From assembly GCA_049522565.1 (NCBI GenBank), contig JBEKNT010000136.1, positions 1 to 15,360 of the forward strand: a DNA stretch of 15,360 nt, read 5' to 3'. A model generated the notes under the pieces. That model did not search any database and was not told where the DNA came from. It was given only the letters and a program-made list of their open reading frames with translations. Positions within the stretch are counted from its first letter, which is position 1, and each line of letters opens with the position of its first letter. A program made the position numbers and the translations under genes. The DNA comes from JASHVB01 sp049522565 (GTDB lineage: Bacteria; Pseudomonadota; Alphaproteobacteria; Acetobacterales; Acetobacteraceae). Below are positions 1 to 6,124 of the stretch, piece by piece.

Positions 1-56
1 CGACGGCGGAATGCACTGCGCTGTTCCGTCCTGCGCACCTCCCAGCCTTCGGCGTA

Positions 57-707
57 TCAGTCCGGTCGCACCAGGACGCTGCTAAGCCACGTGGAGACCA
101 TATCGGCATACTCCACAAATGTTAGCTCGTCGGGCCGCAGGTCAGCGGCGGTGCAAATCGCCGGCAACTCACCGCAGAAGCGGACATACCTTCGGCCGAT
201 TGCGGCAGGACCAGCCGGCCTGGGAAGGCCCGGCCTCGCGACAGCCAGCCAATCACGTACCGCTCGGACGGCACGCAGTGGCTCATTGCCATGTTCCGCG
301 ATGTCCTGTCCGGCAATGTCACTGATGAACTCCTGGAACCGGTGTTTGTCGCGATCGAGCACCAGACATGACTTGCTGGTGTGTGGCCTGGCTCCAAATC
401 GCTTGGCACCCAGAAAAAGCCCGAGTTCGAACGGCATATTGAAACGGGGCAATCCACGCGAATTCAGCTCGGTTCGCGAAATGTCATGGATGCCCCAGCG
501 GCAATCCCGGACGAGGCCGGCGATCTTCTCTATTCGTACTTCCCCGGCGTCATAGACCTCCTGGGCGCACCGAGGGATCAGCCCACACTCGAACACGCCG
601 AACACGAGCGCCCGGAACAGCGGCAAGTAGGTATCATCGAATGGGCAGTTGATAAAAACGTTTCGATCGTAGTCGATTGCCACCTTACCAGCAGGACGCC
701 TAGGCAT
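57..707 (-). CDS. TIR/nucleoside-deoxyribosyltransferase-like Rossmann-fold protein, putative NAD or nucleotide hydrolase
   Basis: The predicted protein has 216 residues. It begins with a hydrophobic strand and motif VFINCPFD (residues 17-24), then GLIPRCA (42-48), GIHDIS (72-77), FNMPFELGLFLGAKRFG (89-105) and CLVLD (114-118), and ends in a helical region. A DIS-type strand followed by N-x-P-x-ELG is the layout of nucleoside 2-deoxyribosyltransferases and of TIR-like effectors, where the glutamate of ELG is catalytic; here that is Glu94. I recognise the FINCPFD...PRFNMPFELG pattern from conserved bacterial hypothetical proteins but know no proven function. I chose the ATG at 707 because it lies just before the conserved core; the open frame extends to 854, but that stretch lies antisense-free inside the upstream HU-like gene in another frame. 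No clear ribosome binding site precedes it, which fits translational coupling to the HU-like gene it overlaps by 8 bases. NAD hydrolysis is inference. Confidence 0.72.
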   Translation of the reverse strand: MPRRPAGKVAIDYDRNVFINCPFDDTYLPLFRALVFGVFECGLIPRCAQEVYDAGEVRIEKIAGLVRDCRWGIHDISRTELNSRGLPRFNMPFELGLFLGAKRFGARPHTSKSCLVLDRDKHRFQEFISDIAGQDIAEHGNEPLRAVRAVRDWLAVARPGLPRPAGPAAIGRRYVRFCGELPAICTAADLRPDELTFVEYADMVSTWLSSVLVRPD

Positions 708-1044
708 CCGTGCGGCTGCGGTCCAGAAGGACCTTCTCCACGGCGGCCTGGATTTTTCGATGGGAAACGGTTCTCGGTCCCTTCGGCGCGGGCATGATAT
801 GGGCAGCGGCGCTGTTGCGGCTGCCGGCCTTCTCACGCAACACGAACCCTGCAAGCTTGTTGCGGTCCTTGCCCGCTTTGCGCGGTGCCGCGGCGAAGGT
901 GCCGAAACCGACCAGCCGCACCTCGTCCTGCTTCTTCAGCGCGCCTTCAATCGCGGAAAGCACCGCGTCAACCACCTCGGAAGCCTTGGCGCGAGACAGC
1001 TCGGTCTGCTCCGCAACAGCGGCGATCAGATCCGCCTTTTTCAC
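700..1044 (-). CDS. Divergent HU/IHF-family DNA-binding protein
   Basis: The protein has 114 residues and opens with MKKADLIAAVAEQTELSRAK, followed by the dimerisation helices and VRLVGFGTF (42-50), all typical of HU. HU dimers bend DNA through two beta arms. The family is normally about 90 residues with GRNP at the arm tip. Here the aligned position reads DRNK (60-63), so the DNA-intercalating proline is replaced by lysine. The remainder (64-114) is longer than usual and only loosely HU-like, ending in a helix RKIQAAVEKVLLDRS. The GTG at 1044 is chosen because it is preceded at 7 bases by GAGAGGGG and gives the canonical HU N-terminus; another GTG at 1065 lies before that site. The last 8 bases overlap the start of the TIR-like gene, so the two are probably co-translated. 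It is likely a specialised paralogue rather than the main HU. Confidence 0.83.
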   Translation of the reverse strand: MKKADLIAAVAEQTELSRAKASEVVDAVLSAIEGALKKQDEVRLVGFGTFAAAPRKAGKDRNKLAGFVLREKAGSRNSAAAHIMPAPKGPRTVSHRKIQAAVEKVLLDRSRTDA

Positions 1045-1341
1045 TGCGTAACCCCTCTCTTCCACGGACAGGCCGCGGCACGCTCCCGGCGCGGTATCGT
1101 CCGGTCAGCGTCGTTGCCGGACACGAGGGGGCCTGCTTCATTCGCGGCAAAAAATTCGGTGTGGCTGTCCACCACGGTGCCTTGATTGTCATGACCGATC
1201 AATCGCTCACAAGCCAATATGGCGCGTCGCTGATCGGTTCGCAACGCGGCCTGGCGTCGCATGCGGCGCCGTCGGCGTCATCCGGCATCAGGAACATCGC
1301 AGCGATCAGATCACACCGTACGCCGCGCCGGATGTATGACC

Positions 1342-2580
1342 TCACGCCGCCACGCGGTACCTCGCCCGCAGCGGCTTCAGTGCGGCGATCGCCAGTACTG
1401 CCGTCAACGCATCCGCGGCGATCGCGACGTAGAACACACTCGCCCAGGTCCCTGCCGCGTCGTGCAGCAGCGACGCCAGGGGGCCGCCGAAGATCGAGCC
1501 GATGCCCTGCGCGATGTACAGGCAGCCGTAGTTGCGCGTCGCATTGTGCGGCCCGAACGTATCGGTCAGCGTCGAGGGGAACAGCGAGAAGATCTCGCCC
1601 CAGCCGAAGAACACCACGCCGGACAGCAGCACGAACAGCACCGGGTCGCCGCGCGTCGCCAGCCAGGCCGCCATCGCCACGGCCTCCAGCGCGAAGGCCA
1701 GGAACATGGTGTTCTCGCGGCCGATCCGGTCGGACACGTAGCCGAAGAACGGCCGGGTCAGCCCGTTGGTGAAGCGGTCGATGGTCAAGGCCAGCGGCAA
1801 CGCGGCCGCGCCCCAGACCAGCAGTTTTGCCACGCCGAACTCGGTGGCGAAGTTGGCCATCTGCGAGATGACCATCAGGCCCGAGGTGGACATCAGCGTC
1901 ATCATCACGAACATCAGCCAGAAGACCGGCGTCTTCAGCATCGCCATGGTGCCGGTGCCCGGGCCGGCCTCATCGCGCTCCGTGGCGGGCGGGGCCTTCA
2001 GTCCCAGCGCGGCGAGGAACCCCACGGCGCCGAGCAGTGCGCCGTATTGCAGCAGGGTCGCCTGGTAGCCGGCGGTGGCGATGGAGGAGGCGATCGGGAA
2101 GGTGGTGACGATGGCACCAACGCCGTAGCCGGCGGCGACCATGCCGGCGGCGAACCCACGCCGGTCGGGGAACCAGCCGACCATCTGACCGACCACGCCG
2201 ACATAGACGATGCCGGTGCCGAGCCCGCCCAGCACGCCGTAGCTCAGGTAGAGCGTGGTCAGCGATCCGGCCTGCGCCGCGAGCATCCAGGAGAAGCCGG
2301 TCAGCAGCCCGCCGACGGCGATCAGCCGGCGCGGGCCGAAGCGATCCACCAGCCAGCCCTGGAACGGCGAGAAGAACGTCTGCAACACGATCAGCAGCGA
2401 GAACGTCACCTGCAATGCCGCCGGAGTGACCCCCAGCGCGGTGCCGAGCGGACGGGTGAACAGTGTCCAGACATATTGCGGGCTGGAGATCGCCATCATG
2501 CAGACCAGCCCGAGCAGGAGCTGGATCCAGCGGGTGGCGGGGCGGGACAGGTCGATTGGATTGGCCAGCGTTTGGCTCAT
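1342..2580 (-). CDS. OFA-family MFS transporter (oxalate/formate antiporter-like)
   Basis: This 412-residue inner-membrane protein has about twelve hydrophobic segments in two halves separated by a polar loop (about 196-215). The signature WLVDRFGPRRL (76-86) follows TM2, and GYVSDRIGREN (280-290) occupies the matching place in the second half. The N-terminus with SPQYVWTLFTRPLG and the stretch NGLTRPFFG are typical of the OxlT/OFA family, which exchanges small carboxylates across the membrane. Arg276 matches the substrate-binding arginine of Oxalobacter OxlT (R272). At the place of OxlT K355 the motif reads LYIAQG, giving Gln358 instead of lysine, so the substrate is probably not oxalate. 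The ATG at 2580 is preceded by AGGGAG at a good distance, which rejects the longer frame to 2730. No formyl-CoA transferase or oxalyl-CoA decarboxylase gene is nearby. It stands as a single gene. Confidence 0.85.
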   Translation of the reverse strand: MSQTLANPIDLSRPATRWIQLLLGLVCMMAISSPQYVWTLFTRPLGTALGVTPAALQVTFSLLIVLQTFFSPFQGWLVDRFGPRRLIAVGGLLTGFSWMLAAQAGSLTTLYLSYGVLGGLGTGIVYVGVVGQMVGWFPDRRGFAAGMVAAGYGVGAIVTTFPIASSIATAGYQATLLQYGALLGAVGFLAALGLKAPPATERDEAGPGTGTMAMLKTPVFWLMFVMMTLMSTSGLMVISQMANFATEFGVAKLLVWGAAALPLALTIDRFTNGLTRPFFGYVSDRIGRENTMFLAFALEAVAMAAWLATRGDPVLFVLLSGVVFFGWGEIFSLFPSTLTDTFGPHNATRNYGCLYIAQGIGSIFGGPLASLLHDAAGTWASVFYVAIAADALTAVLAIAALKPLRARYRVAA

Positions 2581-2663
2581 GGGCACTCCCTTCAACGCGA
2601 TGGACGCGTTGCTGGAAGCAAGCGGCGGGCCAATGGGGCGAAAGCGGTAAAGCCGGCCCGTAA

Positions 2664-2714
2664 ACCTCTCCCGCATCGCGGGAGAGGTCGAGGCGCGAAG
2701 CGACGAGGGTGAGG
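2664..2714 (+). repeat. Palindromic intergenic repeat, copy A
   Basis: A perfect 11-bp stem (acctctcccgc, 2664-2674, with its complement at 2678-2688) encloses the loop atc. It is followed by a GC-rich tail ending in gagggtgaggg. The unit recurs in reverse orientation at 2763-2811. Such REP-like units are common between genes in high-GC alphaproteobacteria. The gap it lies in, 2581-2882 between the MFS gene and the small hypothetical gene, holds no credible ORF besides these repeats. Confidence 0.8.
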
Positions 2715-2762
2715 GCGTGGCGAACCGCACCGTGCCCTCGCCGGCACCGTGCGTTATGCGGC

Positions 2763-2811
2763 ACCCTCACCCGGCGCTGCGCGCCGACCTCTTCCGCATC
2801 GCGGGAGAGGT
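2763..2811 (-). repeat. Palindromic intergenic repeat, copy B (inverted relative to copy A)
   Basis: This unit begins with ccctcacccggcgctgcgcg and ends in the stem acctcttccgc-atc-gcgggagaggt (2787-2811), with one G-T mismatch. It is an approximate reverse complement of 2664-2714, so the pair could also form one long hairpin about 50 bp per arm. Lying downstream of the small hypothetical gene on the minus strand, it could end or stabilise that transcript. Confidence 0.75.
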
Positions 2812-2882
2812 TCACTGCGGGTTTTCCGCCCTTCTTCGCGTCATCGATTGCCGCGACAAACGGCAGAGTCCGGTGGAGGAAT

Positions 2883-3092
2883 TCAGGCCTGGTCGGCGCC
2901 GGGCCCGATGAGCTGGCTCTCCCGCACGACCCGCTCGTGGCCGTCCTGCACGTGCTTCACCCGGTACTGGCAGACATTCGCCTCGACCGGAAGCTGGCGG
3001 GAAATCGTGTAAACCCCGGCGGGAATGTCGCCGGCGTATTTGCTGACAATCAGGCGCACCCGGTCTCCGACGGCAAATTTGTGCGTGGTCAT
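2883..3092 (-). CDS. Small conserved hypothetical protein, SH3-like in appearance
   Basis: The protein has 69 residues: a short N-terminus MTTHKFAVGDRVRLIVSKYA, then GVYTISRQLP (26-35), CQYRVKHVQDGHERVVRESQ, and a short tail. The alternating short strands with FAVGDRVRL and the later YRVK...ERVVRESQL look like a small SH3-type beta barrel, as in many soluble nucleic-acid or ribosome-associated proteins. The function is unknown to me. The ATG at 3092 is chosen because AGGAG sits 5-6 bases upstream, and the residues before it in the longer frame look like noise. It lies downstream of the cold-shock gene on the same strand, beyond a strong hairpin, so it may be read as partial read-through or from its own promoter. 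It could be a cold- or stress-linked partner, but that is only suggested by position. Confidence 0.75.
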   Translation of the reverse strand: MTTHKFAVGDRVRLIVSKYAGDIPAGVYTISRQLPVEANVCQYRVKHVQDGHERVVRESQLIGPGADQA

Positions 3093-3133
3093 GGACTCTC
3101 CTGCCGCGACGTGGACCGCCCGCCCCAAAGGGA

Positions 3134-3159
3134 CCGGTGCCGCTTCGAGGCGGCACCGG
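3134..3159 (-). terminator. Stem-loop after the cold-shock gene, probable terminator or attenuator
   Basis: A perfect 10-bp GC-rich stem (ccggtgccgc with gcggcaccgg) encloses a 6-base loop. It begins 12 bases beyond the stop codon of the cold-shock gene. On the minus strand it is followed by tccctttgg, a weak pyrimidine tract rather than a run of U. It may stop most transcripts before the small downstream gene, or protect the cold-shock mRNA 3' end. Confidence 0.65.
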
Positions 3160-3171
3160 GTCCTGCTCTGG

Positions 3172-3378
3172 TCAGGAAACCTGCAGGTTGACCGCGGCGG
3201 TCTTCCCCTGCTGGCCACGCTCGATGTCGTAGCTGACCTTCTGGCCTTCATTCAGACCGCGAAGACCGGCCCGCTCCACCGCCGAGATGTGCACGAACAC
3301 ATCCTTGGAGCCGTCATCCGGCTGGATGAAGCCATAGCCCTTCTGGGCGTTGAACCATTTGACCGTACCTGAAGACAT
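3172..3378 (-). CDS. Cold-shock domain protein (CspA family)
   Basis: The 68-residue protein is a single cold-shock OB-fold domain that binds single-stranded RNA and DNA in the cytoplasm. Both RNA-binding motifs are visible: RNP1 as KGYGFIQ (13-19) and RNP2 as DVFVHIS (26-32). The N-terminus MSSGTVKWFNAQKGYGFI and the length match the family closely. The ATG at 3378 has GGAG about 8 bases upstream; the 19 extra codons of the longer frame to 3435 are untranslated leader. That leader contains a near-perfect 7-bp inverted repeat (tccgcac-g-gtgcgga, 3404-3418), which could be an operator or a leader structure of the kind that controls many csp mRNAs. The small hypothetical gene lies downstream. 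Which paralogue this is cannot be told from the sequence. Confidence 0.95.
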   Translation of the reverse strand: MSSGTVKWFNAQKGYGFIQPDDGSKDVFVHISAVERAGLRGLNEGQKVSYDIERGQQGKTAAVNLQVS

Positions 3379-3403
3379 CACGTCACTCCGGGTATTTCGG
3401 CGA

Positions 3404-3418
3404 TCCGCACGGTGCGGA
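3404..3418. promoter_or_regulatory. Short palindrome in the cold-shock gene leader
   Basis: The sequence tccgcac-g-gtgcgga is a perfect 7+1+7 inverted repeat, 26-40 bases upstream of the cold-shock start codon. With a one-base centre it is more likely a protein-binding site than an RNA hairpin. No regulator is implied by the neighbouring genes. Confidence 0.35.
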
Positions 3419-3563
3419 CCGTAGTACTTTTCCATTGGTAAGTGCCGGATGCGACGGTGTCGCGGACTTGGGCAACCATGACCCTGGGCGAAAAGTGCCG
3501 AGAGCCCAATATGGACCCGCCCGGCAAAATTACCAGAGATTTATCTGCGGCGCGCCGGATGCC

Positions 3564-3956
3564 TCAGTCCACGGAAAAGCTTGTACCGCAGCCACAGGCC
3601 GACTTGGCGTTCGGGTTGCGCACGGCAAAGTGGCTGCCCATCAGCTCGTCGGTGAAGTCCAGCTCGCCCCCGGCCAGCAGATCCAGGCTGACCGGATCGA
3701 CCAGCACCCTCGCGCCCGCATGCTCTATGACCAGGTCGTCAGCCTGCTGCGCCGCGTCGAGTTCGAAGCGGTACTGGAACCCGGAGCACCCGCCGGCAAG
3801 CACCGCAACCCGCAGCGCGAGCGCCGTGTCCGCGGCTGCGTCGCCTGCTGTGGCGTCGCGTGGCGCGCCTGGTAACGGGCCACCCGGATTGCTCTGGGCG
3901 GCGATGATCTCGGCAATGCGGGCGGCGGCCCGATCGGACACGGCAAACTGTTCCAT
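3564..3956 (-). CDS. erpA: ErpA/HesB/IscA-type iron-sulfur cluster carrier
   Basis: A-type carriers receive Fe-S clusters from the Isc or Suf scaffold and pass them to target enzymes in the cytoplasm. The 130-residue protein has the three ligand cysteines of the family: Cys57 in GGCSGFQYRF (55-64), and Cys121 and Cys123 in SACGCGTSF (119-127). The body between them (VLVDPVSLDLLAGGELDFTD) is typical. Unusually, residues 22-45 form a Pro/Gly/Ala-rich insertion between the first helix and the first strand, making it about 20 residues longer than usual. The start at 3956 gives the expected N-terminal helix, though its ribosome site is weak. It diverges from dgt across 67 bases, the conserved alphaproteobacterial arrangement in which this gene is usually called erpA. 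The symbol rests on that context and is less certain than the family. Confidence 0.9.
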   Translation of the reverse strand: MEQFAVSDRAAARIAEIIAAQSNPGGPLPGAPRDATAGDAAADTALALRVAVLAGGCSGFQYRFELDAAQQADDLVIEHAGARVLVDPVSLDLLAGGELDFTDELMGSHFAVRNPNAKSACGCGTSFSVD

Positions 3957-4023
3957 GCCGCTAAGCTAGGCATTTTCCCCGTGGAATTGAAGCCTCCTTC
4001 GGCGGGGTGTAAGCCCGTCCTGC

Positions 4024-5172
4024 ATGATCCTTGCTCCGTACGCCGTGCAGCCGGCGACCAGCCGCGGCCGGCTCCATCCGGAGCCGGAGGCGCCGACGCG
4101 CTCGCCCTGGCAGCGCGACCGCGACCGCATCATCCACAGCTCGGCGTTCCGTAAGCTGCAATACAAGACCCAGGTGTTCGTCAATCACGAGGGCGACTTC
4201 TACCGTACCCGCCTGACCCATTCGATCGAGGTGGCGCAGATCGCCCGCTCGGTCGCGCGCGAGCTGGGGCTGGACGAGGATCTGACGGAGGCGCTGGCGC
4301 TGGCCCATGACCTGGGGCACCCGCCGTTCGGCCATGCGGGGGAAGAGGCGCTGAACCTGGCGATGAAGCCGTTCGGCGGCTTCGACCACAACGCCCAGTC
4401 GCTGCGGGTGGTGACGCTGCTGGAGAGCCGCTACGCCGGCTGGGACGGGTTGAACCTGACCTGGGAGACGCTGGAGGGGCTGGCCAAGCACAACGGCCCG
4501 CTGCGTAATCCGCCCGCCTACATCGCCGAGTACAACGAGCGCCACAAGCTGGACCTCAACACGCACGCCTCGGCCGAGGCGCAGGTGGCGGCGATCGCCG
4601 ACGACGTCGCCTACCATAGCCACGACCTCGACGACGGCATGCGGGCGCGGCTGTTCGGTCCCGAGGATATCGGCCACCTGCCGGTGGTGCGCGAGGCGCT
4701 GGCCGAGGCGCGCATCTCCAGCCTGGACGTGCCGCCGCCGCGGCTGCGCCACGAGACGATCCGCCGGGTGATCAACGCCATGATCACCGACCTGATCGAG
4801 GAAACCCGTCGCCGCCTGGCGAAGCTGGATCCGAAAGACGCCGACGCCGTGCGCCGCGCAAAGCAGCGGGTGGTCTCGTTTGGTCCGGCGATGGCCGAAG
4901 CGCACATGGTGATCAAGGACTTCCTGTTCGCCCGCATGTACCGCCACTGGCGGGTGAACCGCATGACCACCAAGGCGCGCCGACTGACCGAGGAGCTGTT
5001 CCGGCTGCTGCACGCCGATCCGTCGCTGCTGCCGGACGACTGGCGGGCGCGGGCCGGCGAGGGCGGCACACATCGTGCCGCCACCATCGTCGGCGACTAC
5101 GTGGCGGGGATGACGGATCGCTATGCGATGGACGAGCACCGCCGGCTCACCGACATCACGGTGAGCGGATGA
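4024..5172 (+). CDS. dgt: Deoxyguanosinetriphosphate triphosphohydrolase-like protein (HD-domain dNTPase)
   Basis: The enzyme removes triphosphate from dNTPs, giving a nucleoside and so limiting cellular dNTP pools. The 382-residue length fits the shorter alphaproteobacterial dGTPase-like class. The HD metal site is complete: His66 in RTRLTHSIEV, His95-Asp96 in LAHDLGHPPFGHAGE (93-107), and a later aspartate in ADDVAYHSHDLDDG. The N-terminal RDRDRIIHSSAFRKLQYKTQ is a family hallmark, as is FDHNAQSLRVVT. It diverges from erpA and would normally be followed directly by argS. Here a toxin-antitoxin segment of about 950 bases separates them. The ATG at 4024 follows a short upstream region without a strong ribosome site, but the N-terminus matches the family in length. 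Confidence 0.95.
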   Translation: MILAPYAVQPATSRGRLHPEPEAPTRSPWQRDRDRIIHSSAFRKLQYKTQVFVNHEGDFYRTRLTHSIEVAQIARSVARELGLDEDLTEALALAHDLGHPPFGHAGEEALNLAMKPFGGFDHNAQSLRVVTLLESRYAGWDGLNLTWETLEGLAKHNGPLRNPPAYIAEYNERHKLDLNTHASAEAQVAAIADDVAYHSHDLDDGMRARLFGPEDIGHLPVVREALAEARISSLDVPPPRLRHETIRRVINAMITDLIEETRRRLAKLDPKDADAVRRAKQRVVSFGPAMAEAHMVIKDFLFARMYRHWRVNRMTTKARRLTEELFRLLHADPSLLPDDWRARAGEGGTHRAATIVGDYVAGMTDRYAMDEHRRLTDITVSG

Positions 5173-5249
5173 CCTGCGCAAGTACTGCCCGTCCTACGGC
5201 GGCCGAGCGCGCGGCGAACGTCGTTTGCCGCGCCGGCAGCAAAGTCCCC

Positions 5250-5278
5250 TTGAAAGGTAACACTCAGTGCTATATATC
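5250..5278 (+). promoter_or_regulatory. Probable promoter and operator of the toxin-antitoxin module
   Basis: TTGAAA at 5250-5255 is followed after 17 bases by TATATC (5273-5278), or after 15 by TATATA, in a notably AT-rich patch of otherwise GC-rich DNA. Between the two boxes lies an imperfect palindrome TAACACT-C-AGTGCTA (5258-5272), with 6 of 7 pairs matching. A repressor site overlapping the promoter is what is expected for an autoregulated Xre-type antitoxin. The toxin frame begins 32 bases later. Confidence 0.6.
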
Positions 5279-5309
5279 TTCGGTACCGTTCGGCTGCCTG
5301 GGGCAGTAG

Positions 5310-5687
5310 GTGCGCGTATTCAAGACCAGGGTGTTCGCGCGCTTTGCACGCAAGGTGAAGCTCGGTGACAAGGCGCTGCGGGAGGCCGTTGCGGAAATCG
5401 AGCGAGGCCTGATTCACGCCGATCTGGGTGGTGGGGTCATCAAGCAGCGGATTGCGCGGAGCGGGGTAGGAAAGTCGGGTGGCTTTCGGACGATCATCCT
5501 GTTCAGGGTCGAAAGCCGAGCCGTGTTTGTCTAAGGTTTTGAGAAGAGTGCACAGGATAACATCGAAGATGATGAGTTGCAGGAATTCCGGCGGCTGGCT
5601 GGCAAGCTGCTGTCCTACAGCGACGTGGAACTCATGGCAGCGATTGAAGCCGGCGCGTTGATCGAGGTGACTCATGAGCAAGCCTAA
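5310..5687 (+). pseudogene. RelE/HigB-type toxin gene interrupted by one in-frame stop codon
   Basis: From the GTG at 5310 the frame reads MRVFKTRVFARFARK, then LGGGVIKQRIARSG, GGFRTIILFR and RAVFV, all hallmarks of the RelE-family toxins that pair with Xre antitoxins and act on mRNA at the ribosome. A TAA at 5532-5534 stops it after 74 residues. The same frame continues without any shift for 50 more codons (GFEKSAQDNIEDDELQEFRR...) to a TAA at 5685-5687, giving the normal family length of about 125. Relatives usually have VYGF here, so a tyrosine codon TAT or TAC became TAA. The C-terminal part carries conserved residues, so the 74-residue product is probably inactive. The gene overlaps the antitoxin by 14 bases, which is the usual toxin-first order. 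A base-call error cannot be excluded. Confidence 0.85.
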
Positions 5688-5997
5688 GCAGTATCGCAGT
5701 CCTATCATGGCCGCGATCCATGAGACGGCCGAAGACCTGCAAACCGCCGGTCTGCTGGACCGGCGCACCATGCGCAAGTTCGACGAAGCCTGTCTGACCC
5801 CCGTGCATCCCTTGTCGGCCGAGGAAATCCGTGCACTGCGCCAAAGAGAAGGCGCGAGCCAAGCGGTGTTCGCGCGCTATCTGAATGTGACGCCCGGCCT
5901 GATCAGCCAATGGGAACGGGGCGAGAAACATCCGCAAGGTGCCTCGCTCAAGCTGCTGGCTCTGGTCGCCCGGAACGGGCTTGCCACGGTCGCTTAA
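5674..5997 (+). CDS. HigA/Xre-type antitoxin with C-terminal helix-turn-helix
   Basis: The protein has 107 residues. Its N-terminal part (1-48) contains AAIHETAEDLQTAGLLDRRT and would wrap the toxin. Its C-terminal part has a helix-turn-helix, EIRALRQREGASQAVFARYL then NVTPGLISQWERGEKHPQG (about 51-89). This layout is typical of antitoxins that neutralise the toxin and repress the shared promoter. The ATG at 5674 lies inside the end of the toxin gene, so translation would be coupled. The frame is intact although its toxin partner is broken, so it may persist as an orphan antitoxin or regulator. It ends 127 bases before argS. Confidence 0.88.
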   Translation: MSKPKQYRSPIMAAIHETAEDLQTAGLLDRRTMRKFDEACLTPVHPLSAEEIRALRQREGASQAVFARYLNVTPGLISQWERGEKHPQGASLKLLALVARNGLATVA

Positions 5998-6029
5998 GCA
6001 AGGCACCGGGCCATCTGCATGTGACAAGG

Positions 6030-6088
6030 ACCTGGCCATCTGCGCGCGAATGACCGGGGGAAGATGGCCGGTCAAGCCCGCCCATGAA
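6030..6088. repeat. Partial copy of a dispersed palindromic repeat
   Basis: Two arms, acctggccatct (6030-6041) and agatggccggtcaagcc (6062-6078), are complementary at their inner ends. The same two words recur with similar spacing at 11386-11444 inside the MITE-like element. It lies in the short gap between the antitoxin and argS. Because only the inner part is shared, this looks like a decayed copy or an independent member of the repeat family. Confidence 0.6.
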
Positions 6089-6124
6089 GCCGCCTGCAAG
6101 CTGCCACGACGAAAGCAAACCGAC

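Noticed and set aside
1045..1341. Gap between the HU-like gene and the MFS gene, checked for a remnant gene or promoter
   Set aside because: Short frames on both strands show no recognisable domain, and no clear promoter boxes could be supported. It presumably holds the HU-like gene promoter.
1261..2712. Long open frame of 483 codons on the plus strand
   Set aside because: It is antisense to the MFS transporter gene. Its product is rich in Arg, Gln, His and Gly with no domain, the usual shadow of a GC-rich gene.
2664..2811. Possible CRISPR array because of the repeated gcgggagagg units
   Set aside because: There are only two units, in opposite orientation and each palindromic, with no regular spacers and no cas genes.
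3961..5181. Long minus-strand open frame of 406 codons
   Set aside because: It is antisense to dgt, whose HD motifs are clear, and its product has no recognisable fold.
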